Assembly: GCF_015832195.1 (NCBI RefSeq)
Contig: NC_052034.1
Span: forward strand, 6,101,501-6,165,500
Length of the DNA stretch: 64,000 nucleotides
Direction of reading: 5' to 3'
Source: Motacilla alba alba
Lineage: Eukaryota; Chordata; Aves; Passeriformes; Motacillidae
Below the pieces are notes generated by a model that saw only the letters and a program-made list of their open reading frames with translations, was not told the origin of the DNA and ran no database searches. The position numbers and the translations under genes were made by a program. This document shows positions 1 to 11,915 of this stretch, piece by piece (within the stretch, counting starts at the first letter, position 1; each line of letters starts with the position of its first letter).

Positions 1-708
1 TTAGTTTCCTGCTCAATCCACAACCTCTGTTCTCTGGCTGCTGTCGGTACAACCTACGAGCCGAGCCAGCATCTCTGCCTTTCCATCCCTCCTTTTCCAA
101 GCCCTGCTTCTGCAGGACGTGGGGATTCACGGAGCAGCTGCTCCAGGTCTGCACAGCCTCGCCTTCACAGCTCATTGGTGCCTGGCTGGTGAGCAAACCT
201 TGCACAGCGAGGGAGGAACGTGTGTGGGGTGCATAAGGGTCGTCACCGAGCTGTCCCACTTTCACTTGCCGAGTTCAAACGCTTTCCACTGCTTTTCTCA
301 CCTTTAGGAACATCTCCTACTGAAAAGCTCAGCAATTTAAAGAAACACGAGTCAGAAGGGGAAAGAGCAGTTGGGCAGCAACTGACTCAGAGGCAGGAGC
401 GTGGGTGGGCATGTGCTCTTTCCCCAGGGATCGTGCTGGAGAGGGCGCAAAGTCCCTGATCTGGGAGTGACAAGGAACACAAAGCAGGCTGGTCACCTTA
501 TGGAGCACCAGCCTGTGGAGCTGGGAGGTGACCTGGATTGAGGAGAGGGGTGAGAGGAGAATGCAGAGGATGTTTGGCTGACCCAGGTCAGAGAACCAGG
601 CTCTGAGATAAGGCTCTTGGGCTCCACCAAGGCCCCTGCAGCCCCCGAGTCTTGCACTCCACAGGAACCCCGCGCCCTCCTTGCCCCCGAGGAACCCAAC
701 CTCGTTAC

Positions 709-1014
709 CGTTGCACGCGACAGCCACGTCCTCGTAGTGGTAGCAGTTGTGGATGCCCCAGCCGTGGCTCCAGCACTCACTCAGGGCTGCCTCCGGGCCC
801 TTGCAGTCCACGTTGTCCAGGAAGATGGGCCCACTGCCCTGGCCGAAGGTCATGGCGGGCGGCAGGGTGATGGCGTGGCCGCAGCCCAGCTGGCGACACA
901 CCACGTTGGCATCCACGATGTCCCAGTCGTCGTCGCAGACCGTGCCCCAGGAGCCGTTGTAGAGGATCTCCACTCGGCCCTGGCAGCGGCTGGGCCCGTT
1001 GGCCAGGCGGATCT
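709..1014 (-). CDS. SSC4D: SSC4D SRCR domain 1 exon
   Basis: This 306-nt phase 1-1 exon encodes a full SRCR domain from EIRLANG to VAVACNG. It contains [29 protein letters not shown], the FLDNVDC segment and an [23 protein letters not shown] end. The eight cysteines place it in group B. Acceptor CCACCCTCCCAG and donor CAACG/GTAACG flank it; the donor is slightly off consensus. No frameshift is visible. Confidence 0.92.
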
Positions 1015-4000
1015 CTGGGAGGGTGGAACAGAGGGGTCCCTCAGCAGGCAGCGGGCCACGGGGAGCAAATCTACGTCTAACTCCTGCTCCTTGGATAAAA
1101 TCCTGCCCCTCCTCTGGAGCATGAGGCAGTTGTTGGCTTGGTGCTGCTGGTGGGACACGGGCTGCCCTTCATTTCCACAGCAGCGGCTGTGGACACACAG
1201 CACCTCCCAATCCAGGACACACAGCACCTCCCAGTCCAGGACACACAGCACCTCCCAGTCCAGGACACACAGCACCTCCCAGTCCAGGACACACAGCACC
1301 TCCCAGTCCAGGACACACAGCACCTCCCAATCCAGGACACACAGCACCTCCCAATCCAGGACACACAGCACCTCCCAATCCAGGTGCACCGTCACCGAGG
1401 TCAGGCTGGGTGGGGCTTGGGACAGCCTGGTCTAGTGGAAGGTGTTCCTGCCCATGGCACTGAGATGTTTTTTAAGGTCCCTTCCAACCCGAACCGTTCT
1501 GTGGCTCAGTGGTGCTCCCATCATCTCCCCTGCTGATGGCAAAAACCCAAGGCTGAAGGGAAAAGCAGACATGTGGCACCACATGTTGACTTGCAATAGG
1601 TGACAAGTGACAAGATGCAATTAGCAAATTCTTATTAGGCTCAGTGAATGCATCCAGAGCTGGTCCCACATGGGAGCTGGTGGGATGGAGATGATCTCAG
1701 GCTGCTGGCGATGGGGAGCAGGCATGGAAGAGCCTGGGGTCTGCCACATCAAGGGAATTATTTACTTGTGTGTGGTGCATGGCACAGGGACAGGGACTCA
1801 GCAGGAGGTGGAAAATTCTCCTCTCAGGATAATTAGTGGAATAGAGATGATAAAGAATCTTTATTTTCTTTCTGTAAAAGAAGTTTAACTTCTTCTTGCT
1901 GCTTTTTTTTCCAAACCAGTATCTCTCCTTTTTTAAATTCCCCAAATCCCTTCTTTTACCTAAAAGTGCATTTTTCAGCTACAAAACTTCCTGAAGAAAA
2001 GTGATTTTCAGAGAAGAATCTCACCTGGGAATGGCAACGTCTCGGGCTCAGAGGTGGTGCCTGCAAGGGAGAAGAGGAAGGATCAGCTCGTCCCAGAGAG
2101 GAGGAGGTGCAGTTGGAGAGTGATGGCAGCAGGGATGGGATGGGGGTGGTGGGGACTGGCAGGACCCAGCAGCCCTTGGATCCTTCCCTTTCCTGCAAAA
2201 TCCTGGAGTTTGTAAGGGAAAAAATGAACACCCTTCCCCAGGGCATCGCTTCATCTAGTTCATAGGTGGGGAAACTGAGGCAGCATGGGAGCGACTGTGA
2301 CTCTGGTGGGACTGTGAAGCACAAGGTGACATGTGTGACCCTGATGAGCCCAATGGCTAGCAGAAGCCACTCCAGGTGGATCCTGTCTTGGGCCAGGTCT
2401 TGGGACCTGTTTGTCCGTCCCTGGCCCCATTGCTGGGGCCCTGGGCAGATCCTGCCCCCTCCTGCCCCATCACGCCATGGTGGTGAGATGGGAACAAGGA
2501 AAATCAATCCTGCCCAGCTTGAGAAACCCACTGGAGATCTCCTGATGGATGATGCTGCACTCTGTGAGCATTTTAATTGATTTTTTTTCTTTTAATTCCC
2601 CAACAAAATCCACTTTTTGGAAGCTCCATAATGCAAGTACCAGCACATCTGCTGATGGGGAGCAGCCACCTTAGGGGGTAACCCCCATCCACAGGGAGGG
2701 AAACCTCATCCAGAGGCAGGTGAACACTTGAAGGATGCAGGATGTGTCCTCATCTCTTGAGCCCCCCCTCCCACTGCTGGGCATTTTTTGGGCACAAAAT
2801 CCCCCTCAGCCCCACTGCTGAGTGATGTGGGATCCTCCCTGGAATGCTGCCAGCCTGGGTCACTGAGGGCTCCAGCTCGTCCAGGAGGTCACAGCAACAT
2901 GATCATGATGCCCTGGGGGATGGTGGATGGAGATGGGCAGCTGGCTCTCATAGACATCCCCGTCCACAAGCACTTGTCTGATGCTGGAGCCCAGCTCAGA
3001 TCTCCTCGGGCATCCGAGGTGTCCTGGGCTTGAGACTCTGGCTGCACAACCTTCTCCCATGGGTGGCACCTTCCAAAATCCTTCCACGCCGAGTGGATGG
3101 GGAGGTTTGGAACGAGATTAAGTTTTAAAGCTGCTTCCAACCCAACCCGTTCCTTGATTCTACGATGCCTCCGGGCTAATGACAGCACCCAAGGGCTGAT
3201 CAACACCTGCGGGGGCTCCGCGGCCTCTTTTCCTGCCGCTGTCCTGCCTCACGCCCAGCCCACAAGCAGTGACGGGGAGGTCAATCCCAGCCGCTCCGGA
3301 GGTGGATGTCAGCGCTGTGAGAGGCAGTGTGAGCCCGGGGGGACAGTGGAGCAGATGAACCCACCTCCCTTTTCCTCGCTAGGACGTTGCCTGGGAGACC
3401 ATTAAGTCAGCCAGAAATCAGGGCTGTCAAAGAAAGACCTAGAAGCCCCAGGAGAAAGGAGAAGAAGGCGACTGTCTGGATGTATCCATGACTTAGCAGG
3501 GATGCTGGGATGAGCATCAGCAGCCAGGGAGCTCCAGCATGGTCAGTGCTCCTGCCCCACCCAGCTGGACCAGGCATGGAAAGGGATGCTGTGGTTCCAG
3601 CAAGAGCTGGGGATTGAACAGGTGAGACCAGGGAGCAGAGAGGCTCTGCAGGAGAGGACAGGGAAGGGTACAGCAGCCCCAGCAGCTGGACAACAGGGTA
3701 GAGGTAATTCAGCTCACCCCTGCATCAAAACTGGGGAGATGTGTGGGTTTCTAGGAAGAGTGTTTGATCCTGGTTTTTATTGATTTTTAATACCTAGTCC
3801 ACTCCAGTGTCGAAAAGCAGTGGATAAAAAGGACATTGATAAATATTCATCTCCCTTTGAGTCAAAATCAAAGCTCTGAAATATTCATTTAAGAGCATCC
3901 TCCAGCAAAGTCAGGAGAGATCTGAAAAGAATATGCCTGGCGTGTCTACAATAATAAGGAGCTGTCTTTTTGAGAAGAGATAGAGCCCTCCAAGTTTCTC

Positions 4001-5033
4001 TGATCCAGCTTCACAAAGCCAAAAGAAAAAGGGAAACTGCTCCAGTCAACACCGCTGCTAAACAGAACCACCACACAAGGACAAACGGCCCTTCCTTAGT
4101 GACTAATCTGTGCCCTTTAAGGAGGAGAACCAGGACAGCCAGGCGACAGCAGGGGACCACGACAGAGCCACCAGGGTCCCCCCAGGGTCCCCACACCCGG
4201 AGTGTGAGCGCGGATGCTGCCACAGCATCCCCGGGGGAAAGGGAAGCACCAGCTGGGGGGGTGGGAAGGTAAAACCCAATTTAACTCAATCAGGATGTCT
4301 GAGTACATCTGAATTCCCATTTTTCCTGCTGGCTGTGCCTCGGCGTGGGTTTGGTGAGGCAGGAATGAGTTCCCCACCCCTGGCTGTAATGGCACGGATG
4401 GAGTCACGCTGGGGTAACCTCGCTGCCACAGCACTCTGGACCTGCCTTCCAGAGCGGGAAAGGCTTTCCCAGGTCTATTGAAATGCTTCCCATCCCCGCT
4501 GGACAGTGCCTGCAGGAGTGAGCAGAGACTGTTGTTCTCAGGGGATGGGTGCTCATTCCACCTGTTTCCTTGGCAGGACTGGTCCCACAGGTCCTGGGGA
4601 GCAACTCCAGGAGCATCCCTTGGCCATCAGCATGGGTGCTGCCCACTCCAGAGCCCAGAACTGCTCTGTCGCCAGTGCTGGCAGCTGCCTGCCCCATTCG
4701 CCTGCCTGTCCTGCATGCTGGGCTTGCCATCACAGCCAGGTCACCGTGGGACAGAACAGCTGAACTTGCTCCCTCCGTCCCTGTGTGCACTCGGGGATGT
4801 CGGGGACACCACAGTAATCCTGTGCCTGGAGACAATCTGCCCGCAAATCTGAGAGCAGGAGAGGGATCACAGGTGCCTAAAACCCCTCCCACTGCCCCAG
4901 GCAGGAGCTCACCGGCGGGGCTGAGGAGGATGAGGAGGATGAGGAGCGTGGCTGGCATCAAGGAGAGAGGCAGCACCTCGGTGTCCAGCCTCCTTGTGCC
5001 GTGCCGGGTGTCCGGACAGGGACAGGGTGTCAT
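709..5033 (-). CDS. SSC4D: SSC4D, scavenger receptor cysteine-rich group B protein (5' half; 3' part outside window)
   Basis: Three exons on the minus strand join in phase 1: 5033-4913, 2060-2025 and 1014-709 (463 nt). They encode an N-terminal stretch with a hydrophobic leader (residues about 26-40, [12 protein letters not shown]), a short acidic/proline linker (about 41-52) and one SRCR domain (about 53-154) with eight cysteines, the group B pattern. The SRCR domain is a single phase 1-1 exon, as usual in this family. SSC4D proteins have four such domains and are secreted; the other three and the stop codon would lie left of position 1. The name rests on domain type plus position: in humans SSC4D is on the opposite strand to DTX2 and near it. 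SSC5D or a CD163-type gene is the alternative from sequence alone. The SRCR assignment is very secure and the gene name fairly secure. Confidence 0.8.
1192..1384. repeat. 24-bp minisatellite, 8 copies, in SSC4D intron
   Basis: Eight head-to-tail copies of a 24-bp unit (ggacacacagcacctcccag plus tcca) lie in the intron between the linker and SRCR exons. One site separates two variants: copies 1 and 6-8 carry AAT and copies 2-5 carry AGT. Because 24 is a multiple of three, every frame stays open through it, which creates spurious repetitive reading frames on both strands. Confidence 0.95.
1390..1515 (+). mobile_element. CR1 non-LTR retrotransposon, 3' fragment
   Basis: The segment carries the CR1 3' end in sense orientation: a GTCAGGCTGGGTGGGGCTTGG block, a GGAAGGTGTTCCTGCCCATGG-like block and GGTCCCTTCCAACCCGAACC, ending near TTCTGTGG. 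It is 5'-truncated, as is typical of CR1 copies, and directly abuts the 24-bp minisatellite. Confidence 0.85.
2025..2060 (-). CDS. SSC4D: SSC4D 36-nt linker exon
   Basis: A strong acceptor (CTCCCTTGCAG) and donor (CCCAG/GTGAGA) on the minus strand bracket a 36-nt exon. Read in phase 1 it gives [11 protein letters not shown], which joins the leader exon to the SRCR exon without a frame break. The exon length is a multiple of three, so skipping it would keep the frame. Confidence 0.7.
2061..4912 (-). other. SSC4D: SSC4D first intron within the window
   Basis: This is the intron between the leader and linker exons. Apart from a degraded CR1 end I see no coding exon with convincing splice sites on either strand. 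Confidence 0.6.
3090..3170 (+). mobile_element. Degraded CR1 3' end
   Basis: The stretch GGAGGTTTGGAACGAGATTA followed by GCTTCCAACCCAACCCGTTC and GATTCTACGATG matches the CR1 terminal region with many changes. It lies in the first large intron of SSC4D. Confidence 0.65.
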
Positions 5034-5080
5034 TGCTGCTGCTCAGCCCTCCTGCAGGCGATTCTCCAGAGGACTCTGCC
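4913..5080 (-). CDS. SSC4D: SSC4D first coding exon: 5'UTR end, start codon, signal peptide
   Basis: The minus strand has an acceptor (TGTTTCAG) just before 5080 and a donor (GCCG/GTGAGC) after 4913. The first ATG in the exon is at 5033 and is in frame with a second ATG at 4958 that directly starts the hydrophobic leader. From 5033 the protein has a 25-residue hydrophilic extension before the leader; from 4958 it has a classical signal peptide. I annotate 5033 because it is the first ATG, but 4958 is equally possible. The exon ends in phase 1. Confidence 0.72.
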
Positions 5081-6169
5081 CTGAAACATGCAGACAGCAG
5101 TGTTAGTGGTGGTGGCCAGGAGAGGCTGTGGTCACCAAGGGCCGTGCAGGGCCTGTGAACATGTCACTCCTCAGTATTTCCAGGAGCAGCGGCCAGAAGA
5201 CACATGAAAAGAATTCCAGCTGGATTCATTGGGAACAAGCAAATGTTTTTGAGTGACAGGATGAAGCTGAAGGGCTGTACCCCACCTGCGAGATAAAACT
5301 CAGCAGCAGGGAATGTCAGCAGAAAATGAGGAAGAGATTCAGGATCTTAAGATTCCATTTCCCCCTCTTTTACTGCTCGCTGCCGAAGGGGAGGATTTCC
5401 AGCTCTGTCTCACTCGCAGGCTCTCTGGGGGCGGGGTGGGTGCTGGTCCTGCTGGCCAGGACTCCCGGGAGCCCGGAGCCCATCCCCGCGGTGCCCGCGG
5501 CCGGGCTGGGGCGGCGTGCGCTGGGGAGCAGTGCCATCGTGAGGAGCTCCCGCACGCCGCCTCCAAAGCCGGGCTGTCAGCTCAGCTCGGCTCAGCCGAG
5601 CCCTAAAATGAATCCCTCCAGCCCGCACGGGGCACACCATCTCCTGAAGGGATGTGGAAAAACTGCTGCCGCTTCAGGCATCTGCCGGTGGTCAGAAATT
5701 GGGAAAGGTCATCGAAATCCACTGTACCAGTGGCTAACCCCTCCTTCCCATGGAAACCCCTCATCCAGCCTCTCGCTGCTCCTGGTTTTCCATGAGGAGC
5801 CATGGCATGAGAAGAGCTCCCGGGGGGATCGTGTGCTGGTGTCCACCCAGCCAAGGCCCCTCCAGACCATGGGCTGGGGCAGCTCCAGAGCATCCAGACC
5901 AAGGCTTGGACCTCGTTCCTTCGCTGGGGTGAGATGACGGTGAAGCACAGGGCTTTCTGTGCACCGGCAGGAGGTGATGGAGGCGCAGGCAGGAGCCTGC
6001 ATGGGTGGGACACCGCCCCGCTCCATCTCCCTGATCTCTGCTCGACTCCCGCTGACCAAGCCCCTGCAGGAGACTGCAGCGGACAGACAGCTCAGTGATG
6101 GGGGCTGAAAACCAATCTACTCGCTGAGGTGGTGCCTTTCAATACTCCATTCATCCCTCCCGAAGCACC

Positions 6170-6390
6170 GAATAATGTCGCCTTTTGTCCCGCGGGCCCT
6201 CCCCTCTCTGCGGCGGGGCAGGGCTGACAGATGGCCCCTCGGCCGCCCTGTCCCGGCCAAACCCCGGCATCGCGTCCTGCCCGCAGGGACGCTGTCATCG
6301 CCGGCCACTTTTGTGCCGGAGCCAGCGCGTTCCTGCTCCCTCGCAGGGTGGCAGCGGGCATTAACCACTGCGGTGCTGCGCCGCGGCTGA
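6170..6390. promoter_or_regulatory. CpG-rich patch, possible SSC4D-side regulatory region
   Basis: A short GC- and CpG-dense block (CCGCGGGCCC, TGCGGCGGGG, GGCCGCCCTGTCCCGGCC) stands out from AT-richer surroundings about 1.1 kb upstream of the first annotated SSC4D exon. It might mark a promoter or enhancer. No TATA box or non-coding exon could be assigned. Confidence 0.25.
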
Positions 6391-6624
6391 CCCCCAAGAG
6401 GGAAAACCCAACTCTCCTCCTCCGCCTGTGCTTCTCCAGCTGCTTCCCAATGCTCACCCCAGCGCTCAGGATTCAGCTGAAAACGGAATCCCCCTTCCTC
6501 GAACCCGGGGTGTTAGGGGTCTTTCAGAATCTCCACAGATTAAAATCTGCTTTTAAGCCGTACTTAGTTATCATGGCACTGCAGCAAAACCCAGCATCCC
6601 TTTTAACATCACTCAGAGCAGCTG

Positions 6625-6785
6625 TGGCTGCCCCATCCCTGGAAGTGTCCAAGGCCAGGCTGGACGGGGTTTGGAGAAACCTGGCATAGTGGAGGGTGTC
6701 CTGCAGGGGGGTGCAATGGGATGAGCTTTAAGGTCCCTTCCAACCCAAACCATTCTATGATTTTGTGATGATTCTATGGTTTAAA
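6625..6785 (+). mobile_element. CR1 3' end
   Basis: A clear sense CR1 3' end: CATCCCTGGAAGTGTCCAAG, CCAGGCTGGACGGGGTTTGG, then AAGGTCCCTTCCAACCCAAA, CCATTCTATGATTTTGTGATG and a final ATTCTATGG. The terminal octamer-like repeats typical of CR1 are present. Confidence 0.9.
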
Positions 6786-9465
6786 GAGTTGCTCAATGCG
6801 AGTTTGTGGAATTCCCTTCACACCGAGGCTTTCAAGCTGTCAGGTGTCCTGCGAAGCCACCCCCGCCACGGACCTGCTGGGAAAGCAGCAAATCCTCCCT
6901 CACCCCCATGCTGCACAAGCACTGACCACCAGGGATGGTACGAAACGCACAGGGGAGGATCAGGGCTTTAACGTGGGGCACAGAAAGTCTCTGCTTTCAC
7001 CCCAAATAGCACAGCACAGCACAGACACGCTGTGCCCAGCCAGCCCTTTGCCCTCAGTGAAAACTCCCTCCTCCCACCTGGACACTGGACCCCACTGGTC
7101 CTTTCATCCCTTTTGGACCCCTTGGCCACAGCTGGAGTGAACCCCAGTTCTCTATTTATCACTTCTTCCACTTTTTGACTATTCAAACAACTTCAGGAGA
7201 AATCAGTTTTTCAGCTGCCACCACCCTGCCAGATCATTATTTGTAATTACCAACCCTGACCTAAAAAAAAAGCATCATAAATCCACGTACCTGGTTGGGA
7301 TTTTTCTCTCCAGTATAAAGATGGGTGTATCGAATCCCAGAAATATCCGTCCTCTTTTGAAATAAACAAAGGAACTGGCTAGTTAGTTATAAAATATTCA
7401 AAAATAACGATTGAAATTAATATTCCTGGTAAGATGGGATGGGGATAAGACAGGATTTTTTTTCTTTAGGTGAGATCTTGCTTAGTAAATTTAAAAAAAA
7501 AGCAAAAAGGGGGAAGAAAATGGATCTCATCCATCAACAGAACAGCTCCAGCCTGTCATCCCTTCACAGTTTTGGGGCTGCTGCTGCTGGGTTACAGCAG
7601 GATGGCAGCCCTGCAACCCATCCTGGGACAGATCATCCCCAAAGCAAAGGAGAAAGAGACAGAGCAGGAGAAGGGAGAAGAGGAGGAAGAAGAAGCAGAA
7701 AGAGGAGAAGAGAGGGAAGACCGCTAAGGAGACATGGTGGGGAGGGAATGGCTCGGGTTTCAGGGAGGCAGGCAGGGACACATCCTTAAACTGGGTACTG
7801 GCAGAGCCTGGGTTACGCCTCGAGGGGAAGGAAGAAGCTTTTTCAGAGGATTTGGGCTTTTCAGCTCCTTCCCACCTCCCTCCTCAGCTGTCTGAGTGCC
7901 CACCTGGAGAGGAAGTCAGCAATAACCATCTGGCTGGAAATACTTCTGTGGGTGCCTGAGCCAGCACTGGGATGCAGAGGAGGGGATGACTCTGACCTCC
8001 TTCCCTGCCTGGGGACCTCGGAGACATGATCCTTGGGCAAACCGTGGTCTTCCCTGCCTGTTCCTAGGCAAGAAATTACCCTTAGAGGTCCCTTTTCACA
8101 GGATTTTTCCTGTCTGACCATCCAAGGCATCTCTGCTGAGGACATTAGAGGGACCTCAGCTATCCTGGTGCTCTCAGGCTGTGGGGAGGGATGTCCTGTG
8201 GCTGGAAACCTTCCCCATCCACCTCCCCACCTTGTACTCTACACATTCATGTTGTCTTCTTCTGCTCCTGACCAGGCCATCTCTTTATTTTAAAAAGAAT
8301 TGTGTGTATTTAATAATTTGTATCTATTATAGCCTTTTAACCATTTTAACCATCATTGTAAGTGAAAGCCAGATAATGTGAAACTCTTGGGCCTTGAGGA
8401 CCACAGAAAAGGAACCTCCAAGCACACTGGGTTTCCCAGCCTTATGGATTCTTGAGTTCCCCAGCAATTTTAGGAGCCTGGCGTGCTTTTGGCTTTGAAC
8501 AAGTTGATTTTATCAGCTACAGGATTCCTGCCCTCCTTCTCACAGGAGGCAGAATTTGCCTTGTGGCTCTTGCTGCTGGGTTTTTCACTTGCTCCTGTGC
8601 AAAGCCCAGACATCTAAATGCCCTAAAAGGTCAGGGTTTTGTATTTTAACTGCATAAAGCCAGCTCTGGCTGCAACTGTTGCCAACAGCTTCTGCTGTTC
8701 CTTTCTTGCAGGGATTCAGTAATTAGCAATTAGGCACTTTTATTTCCCAGGAGCAGCAAAGTTCTAATTAACCAGATCATGAGCACAAGTTTCAAAGGTG
8801 CCTTTTAAGTCTGTTTTGCCTAAATTTTGACAAACTCCCCACATTCCTGGCTGCCTGCCAGGGCCCACGGACTGGAAATCATCAGCTCCAGCATCAATCC
8901 CCATCCAGGTTTTGCAGACCAGGAGCATAATGTGGCCATGCAGGGATGAGATGCTCTTCACCCTGCCCAGGGTTTCTCTGGGCATTGGGGCAGCATCTCA
9001 GCCTTTTTCCATGCTTACATCGTTCCTGTGTGTGCTTTGAGTGGCTTGGCAGTATCAGCCTGGGGGATTACGCTGCTCTGAGGAAAGGAAAACACAGCCA
9101 GCCTTATTCGAGGAGCAGCCACAACATAAGAAAGGCTAATTATAAAATTCCACAGGGCAGCAAGGCTGTTCTCTTGCATGCCAGGGAAAAAAAAAAAGAA
9201 GCTCTTTTTGTGCTTCCTGATGGTCCTGCTGCCTAGTCAGGCAGGGACACTCGGGGACACTCCAGAGATGCTCACAGGAGAGAAGCTTCTGGAGGACTCA
9301 GGGCCATCCCCACACACACTCAGCAGCTGCCACGTGCCATGAGCAGCTTCCTGTGGCAGTGGGTGGCATCTCCAGCAGACCTCTCTTCTGGCAGCAGTTC
9401 GGCCATGGGTAGAAACTGTGGGGAAACAAGTGGCTCATGAAACTGCAGAAAATACATGGCCTCCA

Positions 9466-9605
9466 GAAAAAAACCCAAAAAAACAAACAAAAAAAACCCC
9501 AAAAAAACCCCCAAAAACAAACAAAAAACCCAAACAAAAAACAAACAAAACCCAAATCAACCAAACAAACAACAAAAAGAACCCAAAAAAAGGAAACCAA
9601 AACTC
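9466..9605. repeat. A/C-only low-complexity tract
   Basis: About 140 bp made nearly only of A and C (AAAACAAACAAAAAAAACCCC type blocks), with almost no G or T on the plus strand. It is open in several frames and yields lysine/asparagine-rich reading frames that are not genes. Confidence 0.9.
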
Positions 9606-10685
9606 CAAAGTGATTTCCCTTTTCAATTAGTTGGGAAAATACAGAGGGGAGAGATAAATTCATTTGTCCAGGCTATACCAAGACCAGGAAATGCATTTGG
9701 GATGTAAAGAAGGGCTTGGTGCCATGTGAAAAAGCTGTAAGCTGAAACAAAAGGCATCTCCTTGCTGCCAGGAGGGAAGCACAGGGCGAAGAACACCAGT
9801 TGCTGTTTCAAGCCATTAGCTGGTTTATGAAGAATGACAGGGTTCCCCTGCTGATTGCTGAGCTAAATCAATGGGTATTTAGGGGGCTCCTGCTGCTGCT
9901 TTCACTTTTGGGAGCAGCGGCAGGAAAAATGCTGCATTTACAGCAGGATGGAGCCTCCCCTGCTCCCTCTGCTCCTCTTGGTGCTCCAGGCACAGCCAGC
10001 GATGGGATCCTGCAATGTGGGATCCTGCAATGTGGGATCCTGGCAGCTCTCAGCCCCAAACCAGCCTGTGTCCAGCAGCCTTTGAAGAAAGGAAAGATGT
10101 AAATCCAGGACAAAACCATTTTGGTTCCCTGTCCTGACACCAAGCCCCGCCTCGCTGCAGCTGGAGCTGTGCTCCCCGCACACCCCTGTGCTATTTGGGA
10201 ACCACGAGCTCATTTTCAGGCGTTTCCTGGCAGGTTTTAAGTACTGAAAGAAGAGCAGGGCTGAGGAAAGAGCAGTGGAAGCCCCTAGGGAGGCTCAGCA
10301 TCGCCCTGGGCTGCAGCAGGCTGGAGCTCGGGGAGCGGTACCCATCCCCTCCCCGGACAAAATCACCTTTGTTCCTCCCTAATCTGCTTCCTGCCCGGCG
10401 CGCTGCAGGAACCACCTCGGGCAGGTGGCAAGGAGCAGCCCAAGGACACGGCGCTGACAGGAGGCTCTCCGGAGAGCCATGGGCTCCAGCCGCCACCCAG
10501 GGCTGGGGACGAGCAGGAACAAACCCCATTTGTGGAGTAGGGGATGGGAAACGGGGAGCTGGGTCACCAAAGGCACTCGCTGTGGACCATGAGCTTTAGG
10601 GTGTGTCTGTAACTCCCTTTTCTGCCTGCTGTTACTTCTGTGGGTGAAACCTCACCTGGCAGCAGGATCCTATGGGACAAAAGCC

Positions 10686-11025
10686 ATATATATATATATA
10701 TATATTCATATTTATATTTATATTTATATTTATATTTATATTTATATTTATATTTATATTTATATTTATATTTATATTTATGTGTGTATATATATGTGTG
10801 TATATATACATATATATGTGTGTGTGGATGTAAATATATGTGTATATATGTATATGCATATTTATATATAAAAATATAATATATTACATATATTATATAT
10901 TCACAGGTTTTATATATATACATATATATGTACATATACACACATATATATACACATATATGTATATACACATATATATACACACACACATATATATATG
11001 TATATATACACAGGTATTTATATAG
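10686..11025. repeat. TATATT hexanucleotide array grading into TATATG/CATATA repeats
   Basis: A perfect (TATATT)n run of about a dozen units spans roughly 10,705-10,780. It is followed by degenerate TATATG, TGTGTA and ACATATATA blocks up to about 11,025. The whole tract is alternating purine-pyrimidine and self-complementary over long stretches. It is followed by a CpG-richer segment. Confidence 0.93.
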
Positions 11026-11660
11026 GTGTCTTTATTTTTATGACTTGTCCACTGGGACCAGCACTTGCTGGCTTCTCTGCCAGCCCAGGATAATTCATCC
11101 ATCCCACTCCTACTGCAGCGTCGCTGCTGTGAGATGGGACTGCCGCAGCCTCGGTGCTTTTAGATTCACTCCAGAGAGCCCAAACCGTGCCGAAGTGGGC
11201 GACTGGGGAGCGATGACCTGTGTGGGGACAGCCAGGCTGACAAGACAGACGGGGGGACATCGCTGCCTGCCAGCGCAGGATCCTGTGCGGGATGCAGAAG
11301 CCGTGCCCGAGCCTGGCGCTGCAGGGAACAGCTCGGGTTGGAGGCTCCTTGCGAGGCTGGTTGAGCTCCAGGAAGGCTCCGGAGGGATGGAGGGCCGGCC
11401 CCGGCGGCTGCCGCGCGGCTCAGCGTGCGCTAGGTGGCACGCAGCGGCAGGAGAAGCGCTGCGACAGCGGGGAGACGCTGGACTTGGGAACACGGGAAAG
11501 CACCCCTGGGAAAAGCTGGCAGAAGGCAGAACGGGATCAGTTCTGCCCCTAATTAGCAATAATGGCGAGGTGAGTGTGGCCAGAGCAGGTGAGACAGGGA
11601 CACACGCCAGAGGACTCGGCTCCAGAGTTTCCCGGCTGGATTTAGCAAGGGCAGGGATGG

Positions 11661-11915
11661 AGAGAGCCTTTTGATCGGGGTCAGTATGACAGGAGAAGGG
11701 GCTGGGATTTCAACTGAGAATGGTAAATTTAGGATTGGTGTAAGGAATGAATGTTTTATGATGAGTGTGGTGAGGCCCTAGTTGCCCTAGAGAGCCTTTT
11801 GATCGGGGTCAGGATGACAGGAGAAGGGGCTGGGGTTTCAACTGAAAATAGTAAATTTAGGATTGGCATAAGGAATGAATGTTTTATGATGAGGGTGGTG
11901 AGGCCCTAGTTGCCC
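11661..11915 (+). repeat. 128-bp tandem duplication
   Basis: A unit starting AGAGAGCCTTTTGATCGGGG at 11,661 is repeated from 11,789, giving two adjacent copies of about 128 bp that differ at few positions (for example GTCAGTATG against GTCAGGATG). The end of the unit (GGTGAGGCCCTAGTTGCCC) is CR1-like, so the duplication includes the left edge of the adjoining CR1 copy. Confidence 0.93.

Noticed and set aside
617..1435. A plus-strand open frame opposite the SRCR exon
   Set aside because: It is antisense to a clear eight-cysteine SRCR exon and then runs through the 24-bp minisatellite.
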